Positions 1-6,648 of a DNA stretch of 8,887 nt are shown here, piece by piece. The translations under genes and the position numbers were made by a program. The notes under the pieces are model-generated. The model did not search any database. It was not told the origin of the DNA and worked only from the letters and a program-made list of their open reading frames with translations. The stretch is from an uncultured bacterium. Its GTDB lineage: Bacteria; Bacillota; Clostridia; Lachnospirales; Lachnospiraceae. Where the stretch lies: assembly GCA_947071365.1 (NCBI GenBank), contig CAMTFT010000047.1, positions 1-8,887 of the forward strand. Direction: 5' to 3'. How positions within the stretch are numbered: the stretch's first letter is position 1; every line of letters begins with the position of its first letter.

Positions 1-50
1 GATCTACACCTCTTAAGTCGTCGGCAGCGTCAGATGTGTATAAGAGACAG
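1..50 (+). other. Nextera i5-side sequencing adapter (not genomic)
   Basis: This is library adapter, not chromosome. Bases 1-9 (GATCTACAC) match the end of the Illumina P5 segment, 10-17 (CTCTTAAG) sit where the 8-nt i5 index belongs, 18-31 are TCGTCGGCAGCGTC, and 32-50 are the 19-bp Tn5 mosaic end AGATGTGTATAAGAGACAG. Genomic sequence starts at 51. Translated in frame, the mosaic end gives the peptide MCIRD plus one hybrid codon, a well-known artefact N-terminus in metagenomic proteins. Confidence 0.98.
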
Positions 51-933
51 GGCCTGGGTGGCAGAGCATTCTCTGGCGTGTGCTGTCTCTAACGCGGGCG
101 GGCTTGGAATTATTGCAGCGGCAAATGCTCCCTATGAATACGTTCGGGATGAGATACGCAGGGCAAAGGAGAATACGGATAAGCCTTTCGGCGTGAATAT
201 TATGCTTTTAAGTCCGTATGCAGCGGACATTGCCCGGCTGGTGGTGGAAGAAAAGGTTCCGGTGGTGACTACGGGGGCCGGCAATCCAAGTGCATATATA
301 AAGCAATGGAAGGAGGCCGGGAGTAAGATCATACCGGTGGTGGCTTCCGTTGCGCTTGCGAGGCTGATGCAGCGGGCCGGGGCTGACGCGGTCATTGCGG
401 AGGGTTGTGAGTCCGGCGGTCATATCGGCGAATCGACAACGATGACGCTGGTGCCGCAGGTGGTGGACGCTGTGGATATCCCAGTGATTGCTGCAGGTGG
501 AATCGGAGATGGGAGAGGTGTTGCGGCATCCATGATGCTGGGGGCTTCTGCTGTTCAGATGGGCACCCGCTTTCTTGTGGCAAAGGAATGTGTGATCCAT
601 CCGAATTATAAGGAAAGGGTCATCCGGGCGAAGGATATTGATTCGGCTGTAACGGGACGTTCCACGGGTCATCCGGTGCGGCAGCTCCGCAATAAGATGA
701 CAAGGGAATATCTGAAAAAGGAACAGGAGGGCTGCAGTTTTGAAGAGCTGGAGCAGATGACTCTGGGCTCTCTTCGAAGAGCGGTTCAGGACGGCGATGC
801 GGAGTACGGCTCCATGATGGCGGGACAGATTGCAGGGCTGGTGAAAAAAGAGCAGACGTGCCGGGAAATCATTGATGAGCTGATGATGGAAACGAAAAAT
901 ACTCTGCTTCGCTATGCGAAACAGGTGAGGTAG
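51..933 (+). CDS. fabK: Enoyl-ACP reductase II FabK (5'-truncated by fragment end)
   Basis: FMN-dependent, NAD(P)H-using enoyl-[ACP] reductase of the nitronate monooxygenase-like TIM-barrel family. It carries out the last reduction of each FAS II elongation cycle in the cytoplasm. The native frame starts in a split codon: base 51 is probably the third base of the ATG in the family's GGMAWVA motif, and AWVAEHSLACAVSNAGGLG follows. By alignment from memory with Streptococcus pneumoniae FabK, about 20 N-terminal residues are missing. With that offset the histidine in SGGHIGE falls at His144, the known important residue. Other family marks are KPFGVNIMLLSPY, TTGAGNPS, the flavin phosphate-binding AAGGIGDGRG, GTRFLVAKE and a C-terminal SMMAGQIAGLV. 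An apparent ATG at 34 lies in adapter and is not a start. The stop is 4 bp before fabD, so the two are co-transcribed. FabK rather than FabI predicts poor sensitivity to triclosan-type inhibitors (inference). Confidence 0.95.
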
Positions 934-937
934 GATT

Positions 938-1873
938 TTGAACAGAATAGCATTTATTTTTCCGGGTCAGGGCGCACAGTACGCCGGGATGGCCAGGGAA
1001 TTTTATGACACGTATGAGGAAAGCCGTCGGGTCTTTGAGGAGGCTTCGGAAGTAGCGGGATTTTCCATAGAAGAGATTTGTTTTCGGGAAGATCCGAGGC
1101 TGGATGAGACAAAATATACGCAGCCGGTGTTGTTTACAGCCAGTTGTGCAATTCTGAGGGCCGTGGAAGCGGCTGGAATCCATGGTGATATGACTGCCGG
1201 ATTAAGTCTGGGAGAATACTGTGCGCTGAGTGCGGCGGGGGCTATTGATTTTGCGGATGCGGTGAGGGTAGTCTGCCATCGGGGCTGTTTTATGGAGGAA
1301 GAGGTTCCTTCCGGGCAGGGCGCTATGACGGCTATTCTTTCCCGCAGAGCGATTCCGATTGAGAAGATCTGTGAAGAGACAGAGGGAATCGTAACGGTGG
1401 CTAATTATAATTGTCCGGGGCAGCAGGTGATTTCGGGAGAAAAAGACGCAGTGGACCGGGCAGCGGCCAGCCTTTTGGAGGCCGGAGCGGCCAGAGCCAT
1501 CCCGCTTCGGGTAGACGGGCCATTTCATTCTCCGATGCTGAAGGGCGCCGGGGAGAAACTGGAAGCATTTCTGAAGGACATAAAAATAGAAAGCCCGCGT
1601 ATTCCATACATATCAAACGTGACAGCCCGGGCGGAGCAGTCTCCACAGCGGATGAAGGAGCTTTTGGGGCAGCAGGTATATTCGCCGGTGCGGTGGCAGC
1701 AAAGCATGGAGTATATGATTCGCGAAGGCGCGGAGGTATTTGTTGAGATTGGGCCGGGAAAAGCGCTGTCTAATTTTGCAAAAAAGATTGACCGCAGTCT
1801 GCGGGTTTATCATGTGGAGACGGTGGAAGACTTGAAGGAGCTTGGGGCGATATCTGAGCGGGGCGAATTGTGA
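938..1873 (+). CDS. fabD: Malonyl-CoA:ACP transacylase FabD
   Basis: Transfers malonate from malonyl-CoA to the ACP phosphopantetheine arm, linking acetyl-CoA carboxylase to the elongation enzymes. The 311-aa length is normal for the family. Visible motifs are GQGAQ at residues 10-14 (oxyanion hole), the nucleophile elbow GLSLGEY with Ser90, the arginine of RGCFM (Arg115) that holds the malonyl carboxylate, and GPFHSPM with catalytic His197. A late EIGPGKALS (270-278) is also typical. The elbow reads GLSLG rather than the GHSLG of E. coli. The start is TTG at 938: only this start keeps GQGAQ at its proper distance from the N-terminus, and GAGG at 927-930 is a ribosome binding site 7 bp upstream. 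It begins 4 bp after fabK. The stop is followed by an unusually long gap before fabG. Confidence 0.96.
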   Translation: MNRIAFIFPGQGAQYAGMAREFYDTYEESRRVFEEASEVAGFSIEEICFREDPRLDETKYTQPVLFTASCAILRAVEAAGIHGDMTAGLSLGEYCALSAAGAIDFADAVRVVCHRGCFMEEEVPSGQGAMTAILSRRAIPIEKICEETEGIVTVANYNCPGQQVISGEKDAVDRAAASLLEAGAARAIPLRVDGPFHSPMLKGAGEKLEAFLKDIKIESPRIPYISNVTARAEQSPQRMKELLGQQVYSPVRWQQSMEYMIREGAEVFVEIGPGKALSNFAKKIDRSLRVYHVETVEDLKELGAISERGEL

Positions 1874-2061
1874 TGACAGGAAAACAAAGAGAGATGAGGC
1901 TGTACTAAGGTACCGAACGAAAGTTGGGATAGTTGGCAGTTGGATTTGAGCAGATCAGGTTATGATGCCAGGTGAAAATTAAGATGACCGGCGATCGTAT
2001 TTGAGCAGAACGGCTTAGTTTTGAAGGCAAAATATGTAAGAATTGAGACAGGAGGCAGGAT
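1874..2061 (+). promoter_or_regulatory. 188-bp repeat-bearing gap between fabD and fabG
   Basis: No convincing gene is present. The gap is long for this operon, whose other junctions are overlapping or of about 4-114 bp. It contains AGTTGG three times (1922, 1931, 1938), an exact 11-bp direct repeat ATTTGAGCAGA (1944-1954 and 1999-2009), and an inverted repeat TTTTG-AAGG-CAAAA (2019-2032). A TATGAT at 1961-1966 resembles a -10 box, but the best -35 (TTGGAT at 1940-1945) is only 15 bp away, so a promoter call is weak. An ATG overlapping the fabD stop opens an 11-codon frame (1873-1908) that I do not regard as a gene. The fabG ribosome binding site AGGAGG lies at 2050-2055. A role as an internal promoter or operator is only inferred. 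Confidence 0.35.
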
Positions 2062-2802
2062 ATGCTGCAGGGAAAAATTGCATTGGTAACGGGCGGAAGC
2101 CGGGGAATTGGTCGGGCGACAGCGCTTGCTCTGGCCGGGTACGGTGCGGACGTTGCCGTAAATTACAGCGGTTCCAGGGAAAAGGCGGTGCAGGTAGTGG
2201 AGGAAATAAAACGTCTTGGCTGCCGGGCTATTGCCGTTCAGGCGGACGTATCGAAGCAGGAGGATTGCGTGCGGATGTTTCAGGAAATTTCTGAGGCGCT
2301 CGGGACGGTGGATATTCTTGTGAATAATGCGGGCATTACCCGGGATAATCTGGCGGTACGCATGAGCGAGGAGGAATTCGACCGGGTGATCGAAACGAAT
2401 CTGAAGGGTGCTTTTTTCTGTATGAAGCTGGCGGGGAAAACGATGATGAGGAAGCGGTATGGAAGGATCATCAGCCTGTCATCTATTTCCGGTGTGAGAG
2501 GAAATGCGGGGCAGATGAATTACTGCGCGGCAAAGGCCGGGATCATCGGCATGACGAAATGTCTTGCCAGAGAGCTGGCGAGCCGGGGAGTGACGGTCAA
2601 CGCGGTGGCTCCCGGATACATCGACACGGATATGACTGCGGCGCTGCCGGATAAGGTGAAGGAAGCGGTACTGGCACAGATACCGCTTGGGCGAATGGGA
2701 CGGCCGGAGGATATCGCGGAGGCGGTGGCTTTTCTGGCCTCAGACCGGGCAGCCTATATTACAGGACAGGTAATTCAGGTGGACGGAGGAATGGGAATCT
2801 GA
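2062..2802 (+). CDS. fabG: 3-oxoacyl-ACP reductase FabG
   Basis: NADPH-dependent short-chain dehydrogenase that reduces 3-oxoacyl-ACP to (R)-3-hydroxyacyl-ACP. At 246 residues it has the standard size for a cytoplasmic tetrameric FabG. The Rossmann cofactor motif TGGSRGIG is at 10-17, with DV at 62-63 and NNAG at 88-91. The catalytic tetrad is Asn113 (ETNLKG), Ser141, Tyr154 and Lys158 (NYCAAKAG), with the expected Ser-Tyr spacing of 13. The end, [14 protein letters not shown], is the typical C-terminus. The ATG at 2062 follows a consensus AGGAGG by 6 bp. The stop overlaps the fabF start by one base (TGATG), which points to translational coupling. FAS II context makes FabG more likely than another dehydrogenase. 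Confidence 0.97.
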   Translation: MLQGKIALVTGGSRGIGRATALALAGYGADVAVNYSGSREKAVQVVEEIKRLGCRAIAVQADVSKQEDCVRMFQEISEALGTVDILVNNAGITRDNLAVRMSEEEFDRVIETNLKGAFFCMKLAGKTMMRKRYGRIISLSSISGVRGNAGQMNYCAAKAGIIGMTKCLARELASRGVTVNAVAPGYIDTDMTAALPDKVKEAVLAQIPLGRMGRPEDIAEAVAFLASDRAAYITGQVIQVDGGMGI

Positions 2803-4037
2803 TGAAAAGGGTAGTTGTGACAGGAATGGGAGTGATCTCTCCGATTGGAAATACGATGGCGGATTTTTGGGAAAGCCTGAAACAGAAAAAAGTCGGCATT
2901 GGAGAAATAACGTATTTTGATACCTCTGATTATAAGGTAAAACTGGCAGCGGAGGTAAAGAATTTTGACCCGCTTGATACGATGGAATTTAAAGAAGCAA
3001 AGCGGATGGAGCTGTTCAGCCAGTATGCCGTGGCATCTTCTGCGGAGGCGATCGCACAGGCGGGGCTGGATATGGAAAAAGAAGATGCGACACGAATCGG
3101 TGTGTCCGTGGGCTGCGGAATCGGGAGTTTGCAGGCAATTGAACGGGCGTATGTGAAGCTGGAAGAAAAGGGGCCGGGCCGTATACCGCCGCTGCTCGTT
3201 CCGATGATGATTACGAACATGGCCGCCGGAAACGTGGCGATCCATTTTGGATTGAAGGGAAAATGTACAAATGTCGTTACGGCATGTGCGACAGGCACTC
3301 ACGCGATCGGAGAAGCGTTCCGGGCAATTCAGTGCGGCGATGCGGATGTGATGGTGGCCGGGGGCACGGAGGCGGCGATCTGTCCTCTGGGCCTGGGCGG
3401 ATTTGCAGCACTGACGGCGCTTTCCACCAGTACAGATCCGAAACGATCATCAATACCGTTTGACAAAAACCGGAGCGGTTTTGTTATGGGTGAGGGCGCC
3501 GGTGTCGTTGTCCTGGAATCATTGGAACATGCCATGAAGCGGGGCGCTAAGATCCTTGCGGAGGTGGGCGGCTATGGAGCGACGTGTGACGCATACCATA
3601 TCACATCCCCGGAGGAAAACGGCGAAGGCGCGGCAAGGGCAATGCAGCTTGCAATGCGGGAGGCCGGGCTTACGGCAAAGGATGTGCAGTACGTAAATGC
3701 GCACGGTACAGGCACGCACCACAATGATCTGTTTGAGACGAGAGCGATCAAGCGGGCGTTTGGCGATGACGCTTATGGGCTGAATGTGAATTCCACAAAA
3801 TCCATGACCGGTCATATGCTGGGGGCTGCCGGGGCGGTGGAATTCATTGTCTGTGTCAAATCTGTTATGGAAAATTATATTCATGCGACCGCCGGATTCG
3901 AGGAAGCGGAGGGCGAGATGGATTTAAATTATACGAAGGAAGCAGTGTGGCGGCCGGTCACGGCAGCTATCAGTAATTCCCTGGGCTTTGGGGGACACAA
4001 TGGGAGCCTGCTGGTTCGCAGGTATGTGGCATCATAG
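2802..4037 (+). CDS. fabF: 3-oxoacyl-ACP synthase II FabF
   Basis: Elongating beta-ketoacyl-ACP synthase (KAS II) that condenses acyl-ACP with malonyl-ACP. At 411 residues it is full length. The thiolase-fold active site is intact: nucleophile Cys162 in VVTACATGTHAIGEA, His301 in VNAHGTGTHHND, Lys333 and His338 in NSTKSMTGHMLGAAGA, and the gatekeeper loop SNSLGFGGHN near 391-400. The Cys-His-His triad and the FGGHN loop identify FabF/FabB and exclude FabH. The ATG shares a base with the fabG stop, and GGAGGA at 2785-2790, inside fabG, is the probable ribosome binding site 11 bp upstream. No fabA, fabB or fabM is visible, so how this organism introduces double bonds cannot be read here. An 86-bp gap follows before accB. 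Confidence 0.97.
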   Translation: MKRVVVTGMGVISPIGNTMADFWESLKQKKVGIGEITYFDTSDYKVKLAAEVKNFDPLDTMEFKEAKRMELFSQYAVASSAEAIAQAGLDMEKEDATRIGVSVGCGIGSLQAIERAYVKLEEKGPGRIPPLLVPMMITNMAAGNVAIHFGLKGKCTNVVTACATGTHAIGEAFRAIQCGDADVMVAGGTEAAICPLGLGGFAALTALSTSTDPKRSSIPFDKNRSGFVMGEGAGVVVLESLEHAMKRGAKILAEVGGYGATCDAYHITSPEENGEGAARAMQLAMREAGLTAKDVQYVNAHGTGTHHNDLFETRAIKRAFGDDAYGLNVNSTKSMTGHMLGAAGAVEFIVCVKSVMENYIHATAGFEEAEGEMDLNYTKEAVWRPVTAAISNSLGFGGHNGSLLVRRYVAS

Positions 4038-4123
4038 GATATGCGGGTGCAGGGAATCACGCGGCATGCCAGATGATAAAGGCAGGGCCACGCAGTCATC
4101 AGGACAGATCAGGAGCAGGACAT
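4038..4123 (+). promoter_or_regulatory. accB leader with ribosome binding site
   Basis: An 86-bp gap between fabF and accB. AGGAG at 4111-4115, 8 bp before ATG 4124, is a good ribosome binding site and fixes the accB start. An earlier in-frame ATG at 4073 has no comparable site upstream. I see no promoter or strong hairpin here. Confidence 0.6.
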
Positions 4124-4762
4124 ATGGAATTTGGATTAAATGAGATTCTTACGATTATAGATAAAGTAAAGAGTACGGAGCTGTCGCTGTTCGAATATCA
4201 GGATAAGGATACAAAAATTCGGATAAAGGGAACGGGGCAGATAGCAGGGGCGGCAGTGCCGGGGCCGGGAAATACAGGAGTAATATCAGGTAGCGCAGGA
4301 GTGGTGTCGGGCGCCGCAAGAGCGGTGTCAGGCAGCGCGGGAATGGTGCCGGGCAACGCAGGAATGGTGCCGGGCAGCGCAGGAATGGTGTCAGGCACCG
4401 CAGAGATGATATCAGGCACCGCGGGAACAGCACCGGGAAATACAGGAGCGATGTCAGGAACCGCAGAAACAGAGGCATCGACAGCAACGGACTCTGGTGC
4501 CACACCGGATGCGGGGGAAATAATTTCTTCTCCAATGGTGGGCACTTTTTATACGGCTTCGGCGGAGGGTGAGGAGCCCTTCGTACGTGTCGGTGACAAG
4601 GTGAAAAAGGGCCAGGTGATCGGCTTTGTGGAAGCAATGAAGTTGATGAATGAAATAGAATCGGAATATGACGGGATCGTGGAAGCGGTACTGGTCGCCA
4701 ATGAGCAGATGGTGGAATACGGACAGCCGTTGATCCGGATACGGGAGGTACAGAGATGTTAA
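4124..4762 (+). CDS. accB: Biotin carboxyl carrier protein AccB with expanded repeat linker
   Basis: Carries the biotin that shuttles a carboxyl group between biotin carboxylase (AccC) and carboxyltransferase (AccDA). Residues 1-36 ([20 protein letters not shown] onward) form the usual charged N-terminal segment. Residues 49-118 are a low-complexity linker of about ten heptads with consensus G-[SNTA]-[AT]-[GRE]-x-[VIMAE]-[SPA]. Residues 131-208 are the biotinyl/lipoyl domain, beginning [22 protein letters not shown]. The biotinylation motif EAMKLM places biotin on Lys173. At 212 residues the protein is longer than the roughly 150-160 usual for AccB, and the repeat linker accounts for the excess. 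The start at 4124 is chosen for its ribosome binding site and because it begins directly with the conserved N-terminus. An upstream ATG at 4073 would add 17 unconserved residues. The last 7 bp overlap fabZ. Confidence 0.96.
   Translation: MEFGLNEILTIIDKVKSTELSLFEYQDKDTKIRIKGTGQIAGAAVPGPGNTGVISGSAGVVSGAARAVSGSAGMVPGNAGMVPGSAGMVSGTAEMISGTAGTAPGNTGAMSGTAETEASTATDSGATPDAGEIISSPMVGTFYTASAEGEEPFVRVGDKVKKGQVIGFVEAMKLMNEIESEYDGIVEAVLVANEQMVEYGQPLIRIREVQRC
4268..4477 (+). repeat. Tandem 21-bp repeat (about 10 units) encoding the AccB linker
   Basis: Ten consecutive in-frame 21-bp units begin at 4268, 4289, 4310, 4331, 4352, 4373, 4394, 4415, 4436 and 4457. They encode heptads such as [35 protein letters not shown] and GTAEMIS. 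The central units are closest: those at 4331 and 4352 differ at two bases, and those at 4352 and 4373 at three. The GNTG-type unit recurs at 4268 and 4436. A degenerate extra unit (GAAVPGP) may precede at 4247. The array is flexible, Gly/Ala/Ser/Thr/Pro-rich, and sits exactly between the N-terminal segment and the biotin domain. Confidence 0.93.
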
Positions 4763-5178
4763 ACACGAAGCAGATCATGGAAATTTTGCCGCATCGCGCT
4801 CCGTTTTTGCTGGTAGACCGGATCGATGAGCTGGAGCCGGGAAAGCGTGCCGTTGGATGCAAGGCAGTGACGTACAATGAGCCGTTTTTTGCGGGGCATT
4901 TTCCACAGGAGCCGGTCATGCCGGGGGTGCTGATCTGTGAGGCTCTGGCTCAGGTCGGTGCAGTGGCGCTTTTATCCTGCGAGGAAAACAAAGGAAAGCT
5001 GGCGTTTTTCGGCGGAATCAATAAGGCGAGATTTCGGCAGAAGGTGGAGCCGGGTGACGTGCTGCGGCTGGAAACGGAGCTTGTGAAAATCAAGGGGCCG
5101 GTGGGCATCGGAAGAGCAGTGGCCTATAAAGATGGCTGTGTGTGCGCGGAGGCGGAACTGACTTTCATGCTGCAGTGA
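4756..5178 (+). CDS. fabZ: 3-hydroxyacyl-ACP dehydratase FabZ
   Basis: Hot-dog-fold dehydratase that converts (R)-3-hydroxyacyl-ACP to trans-2-enoyl-ACP, supplying the FabK substrate. At 140 residues it is the normal length. The N-terminal [17 protein letters not shown] block is diagnostic. The active site is complete: His48 in FFAGHFP and Glu62 in [11 protein letters not shown], joined by [24 protein letters not shown] follows, as in the family. The longer FabA-type extensions are absent, so this is FabZ and not FabA. The ATG lies 6 bp after GGAGGT (4744-4749) and overlaps the end of accB by 7 bp (ATGTTAA), indicating coupled translation. Position between accB and accC matches the streptococcal/clostridial FAS cluster order. 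Confidence 0.97.
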   Translation: MLNTKQIMEILPHRAPFLLVDRIDELEPGKRAVGCKAVTYNEPFFAGHFPQEPVMPGVLICEALAQVGAVALLSCEENKGKLAFFGGINKARFRQKVEPGDVLRLETELVKIKGPVGIGRAVAYKDGCVCAEAELTFMLQ

Positions 5179-5215
5179 CAGATATAATGGCAGATGGTAT
5201 GAAAGTACTTCTATG

Positions 5216-5251
5216 GCGAAGCGCACGAGCTGTATTTGACTGCTTCGCAGT
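5216..5251 (+). repeat. Inverted repeat with two mutually exclusive hairpins upstream of accC
   Basis: Arms GCGAAGC (5216-5222) and GCTTCGC (5242-5248) are exact reverse complements. The right arm also lies within the 5-bp hairpin ACTGC-TTC-GCAGT (5239-5251), so only one structure can form at a time. This may be a small RNA switch, a degraded dispersed palindromic element, or chance. Confidence 0.5.
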
Positions 5252-5281
5252 ATACGCCGACGAGGTAAAAACGTAACAGGC

Positions 5282-5287
5282 AGGTGA
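5282..5287 (+). promoter_or_regulatory. accC ribosome binding site
   Basis: AGGTGA sits 5 bp before ATG 5293 and decides the accC start. The alternative in-frame GTG at 5284 lies inside this site and has only a poor AACAGG about 3 bp upstream of it. Confidence 0.7.
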
Positions 5288-5292
5288 AATGT

Positions 5293-6648
5293 ATGTATCA
5301 GAAATTGTTGATCGCGAACCGTGGGGAGATCGCTGTACGGATCATCCGGGCGTGCCGTGAGATGGGAATTGATACGGTGGCGGTGTGTTCGACGGCAGAT
5401 CGCGAGGCTCTGCACGCACAGTTGGCGGACGAGTGCGTCTGCATTGGAGCGGAGCGCCCGAAGGACAGCTACCTGAATATGGAACAGATTTTAAGTGCGG
5501 CAGTTACCACCGGAGCGCAGGCGATACATCCGGGCTTTGGATTTTTGTCGGAAAATACGAAGTTTGCGAAAATGTGCAGCCAGTGCGGAATCGATTTTAT
5601 CGGGCCGTCCCCGGAATGTATTGAGCGCATGGGTGATAAAGCAGAGGCGCGCAGCACGATGATTCGGGCGAAGGTTCCGGTAATTCCAGGAACCGAAACA
5701 TTTTTGACGGATGCCGTGGAGGCAAAAAAGTGCGCGGAAAAGATAGGCTACCCCGTCATGATAAAGGCATGTGCCGGAGGCGGCGGAAAGGGGATGCGCG
5801 TTGCCGCACATGCAGAGGAATTTGAGGAGCTGTTTGTGATGGCTCAAAATGAGACGATGCAGGCTTTCGGGGACAACAGGATGTATCTTGAAAAGTATCT
5901 GGAGCACGCCCGCCATATTGAGTTTCAGATATTGGCGGATAAGTACGGGAATACGGTTCACCTTGGCGAGCGGGATTGTTCTGTACAAAGGCGTCATCAG
6001 AAGATGGTCGAGGAATCGCCGGCCGTTTTTCTGGATGATAAGCTTCGGCGGGAGATGGGAAAGGCTGCTGTGCAGGCCGCGAAGGCCGCCGGATATTACA
6101 GCGCAGGAACGGTGGAATTTCTGGTGGACAGGGATGGAAAATTTTATTTCATGGAAATGAACACCAGAATTCAGGTGGAGCATCCTGTGACAGAGATGGT
6201 GACGGGAATCGACCTGATAAAGCAGATGATAAAAATTGCTGCGGGAGAAAGGCTGGAATACCGCCAGAAGGACATTGTAGTGCAGGGCCATGCGATTGAA
6301 TGCCGTATCAGTGCGGAGGACCCGAAACGGGGCTTCCTGCCGTGTGCGGGAACGGTCACGAATCTGTATCTTCCGGGCGGCAACGGAGTGCGGGTGGATT
6401 CTCTTCTATATAATGGGTGCAGCGTTCCGCCGTATTATGATTCCATGCTGGCAAAGGTGATCGTTCATGGGGACACGAGGCAGGAGGCGATCCGCAGGAT
6501 GCAAAGTGCGTTGGGCGAGCTTGTAATAGAAGGAATTACGACGAATCTTGATTTTCAGTACGGCCTCGTCTGCAGCAGATTGTTTGAAGAGGGCAATGCA
6601 CAGGCAATCAATGATGCACTGGAAGAGAGGTGCAGGAAAATATGCTGA
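5293..6648 (+). CDS. accC: Biotin carboxylase AccC
   Basis: ATP-grasp enzyme that carboxylates biotin on AccB using bicarbonate and ATP, the first half-reaction of acetyl-CoA carboxylase. From ATG 5293 the protein is 451 residues, the usual length, and starts MYQKLLIANRGEIAVRIIRA as in the family. In this numbering the active-site residues fall at the positions known for E. coli AccC: the glycine-rich ATP loop AGGGGKGMR (161-169), HQK at 235-237, EMNTRIQVEHPVTE with Glu288, Asn290, Arg292 and Glu296, and Arg338 in ECRISAEDP. Carboxylase (PurK-like, 1-113), ATP-grasp and C-terminal domains are all present. The length and the lack of a following biotin domain separate it from pyruvate or propionyl carboxylases. 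The 3' end overlaps accDA by 7 bp. The preceding 114-bp gap is the longest before any acc gene. Confidence 0.96.
   Translation: MYQKLLIANRGEIAVRIIRACREMGIDTVAVCSTADREALHAQLADECVCIGAERPKDSYLNMEQILSAAVTTGAQAIHPGFGFLSENTKFAKMCSQCGIDFIGPSPECIERMGDKAEARSTMIRAKVPVIPGTETFLTDAVEAKKCAEKIGYPVMIKACAGGGGKGMRVAAHAEEFEELFVMAQNETMQAFGDNRMYLEKYLEHARHIEFQILADKYGNTVHLGERDCSVQRRHQKMVEESPAVFLDDKLRREMGKAAVQAAKAAGYYSAGTVEFLVDRDGKFYFMEMNTRIQVEHPVTEMVTGIDLIKQMIKIAAGERLEYRQKDIVVQGHAIECRISAEDPKRGFLPCAGTVTNLYLPGGNGVRVDSLLYNGCSVPPYYDSMLAKVIVHGDTRQEAIRRMQSALGELVIEGITTNLDFQYGLVCSRLFEEGNAQAINDALEERCRKIC

Larger units (their letters stand above)
5179..5292 (+). promoter_or_regulatory. Structured 114-bp gap between fabZ and accC
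   Basis: A non-coding gap with several signals. A perfect TATAAT (5183-5188) directly follows the fabZ stop. Its best -35 partner, CTGACT (5158-5163), is 19 bp away, so an internal promoter is possible but unproven. A 7-bp perfect inverted repeat GCGAAGC (5216-5222) and GCTTCGC (5242-5248) flanks a 19-nt loop. It competes with a local hairpin ACTGC-TTC-GCAGT (5239-5251), because both use bases 5242-5243 and 5247-5248. No U-tract follows either hairpin, so neither looks like an intrinsic terminator. AGGTGA at 5282-5287 serves accC. Confidence 0.4.

Noticed and set aside
1873..1908. 11-codon reading frame overlapping the fabD stop
   Set aside because: Too short, no matching family, and no ribosome binding site of note.
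4073..4123. Earlier ATG start for accB
   Set aside because: It lacks a ribosome binding site and adds 17 residues that do not look like AccB; ATG 4124 has AGGAG at the right distance.
4268..4477. CRISPR-like array, suggested by regular repeats
   Set aside because: Units are contiguous without spacers, degenerate, and in frame within a gene; this is a coding minisatellite.
4155..4919. Long minus-strand reading frame with Pro/Leu/Cys-rich repeats across accB
   Set aside because: It is the antisense shadow of the AccB repeat linker and crosses into fabZ; it has no recognisable domain, while the plus strand encodes clear AccB and FabZ.
5284..5292. GTG start three codons upstream in accC
   Set aside because: It lies within the AGGTGA site that serves ATG 5293, and the family normally begins M-x-x-K-[IL]-L-I-A-N-R-G-E.
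5491..6291. 266-codon minus-strand reading frame opposite accC
   Set aside because: Antisense shadow of conserved AccC with no domain of its own.
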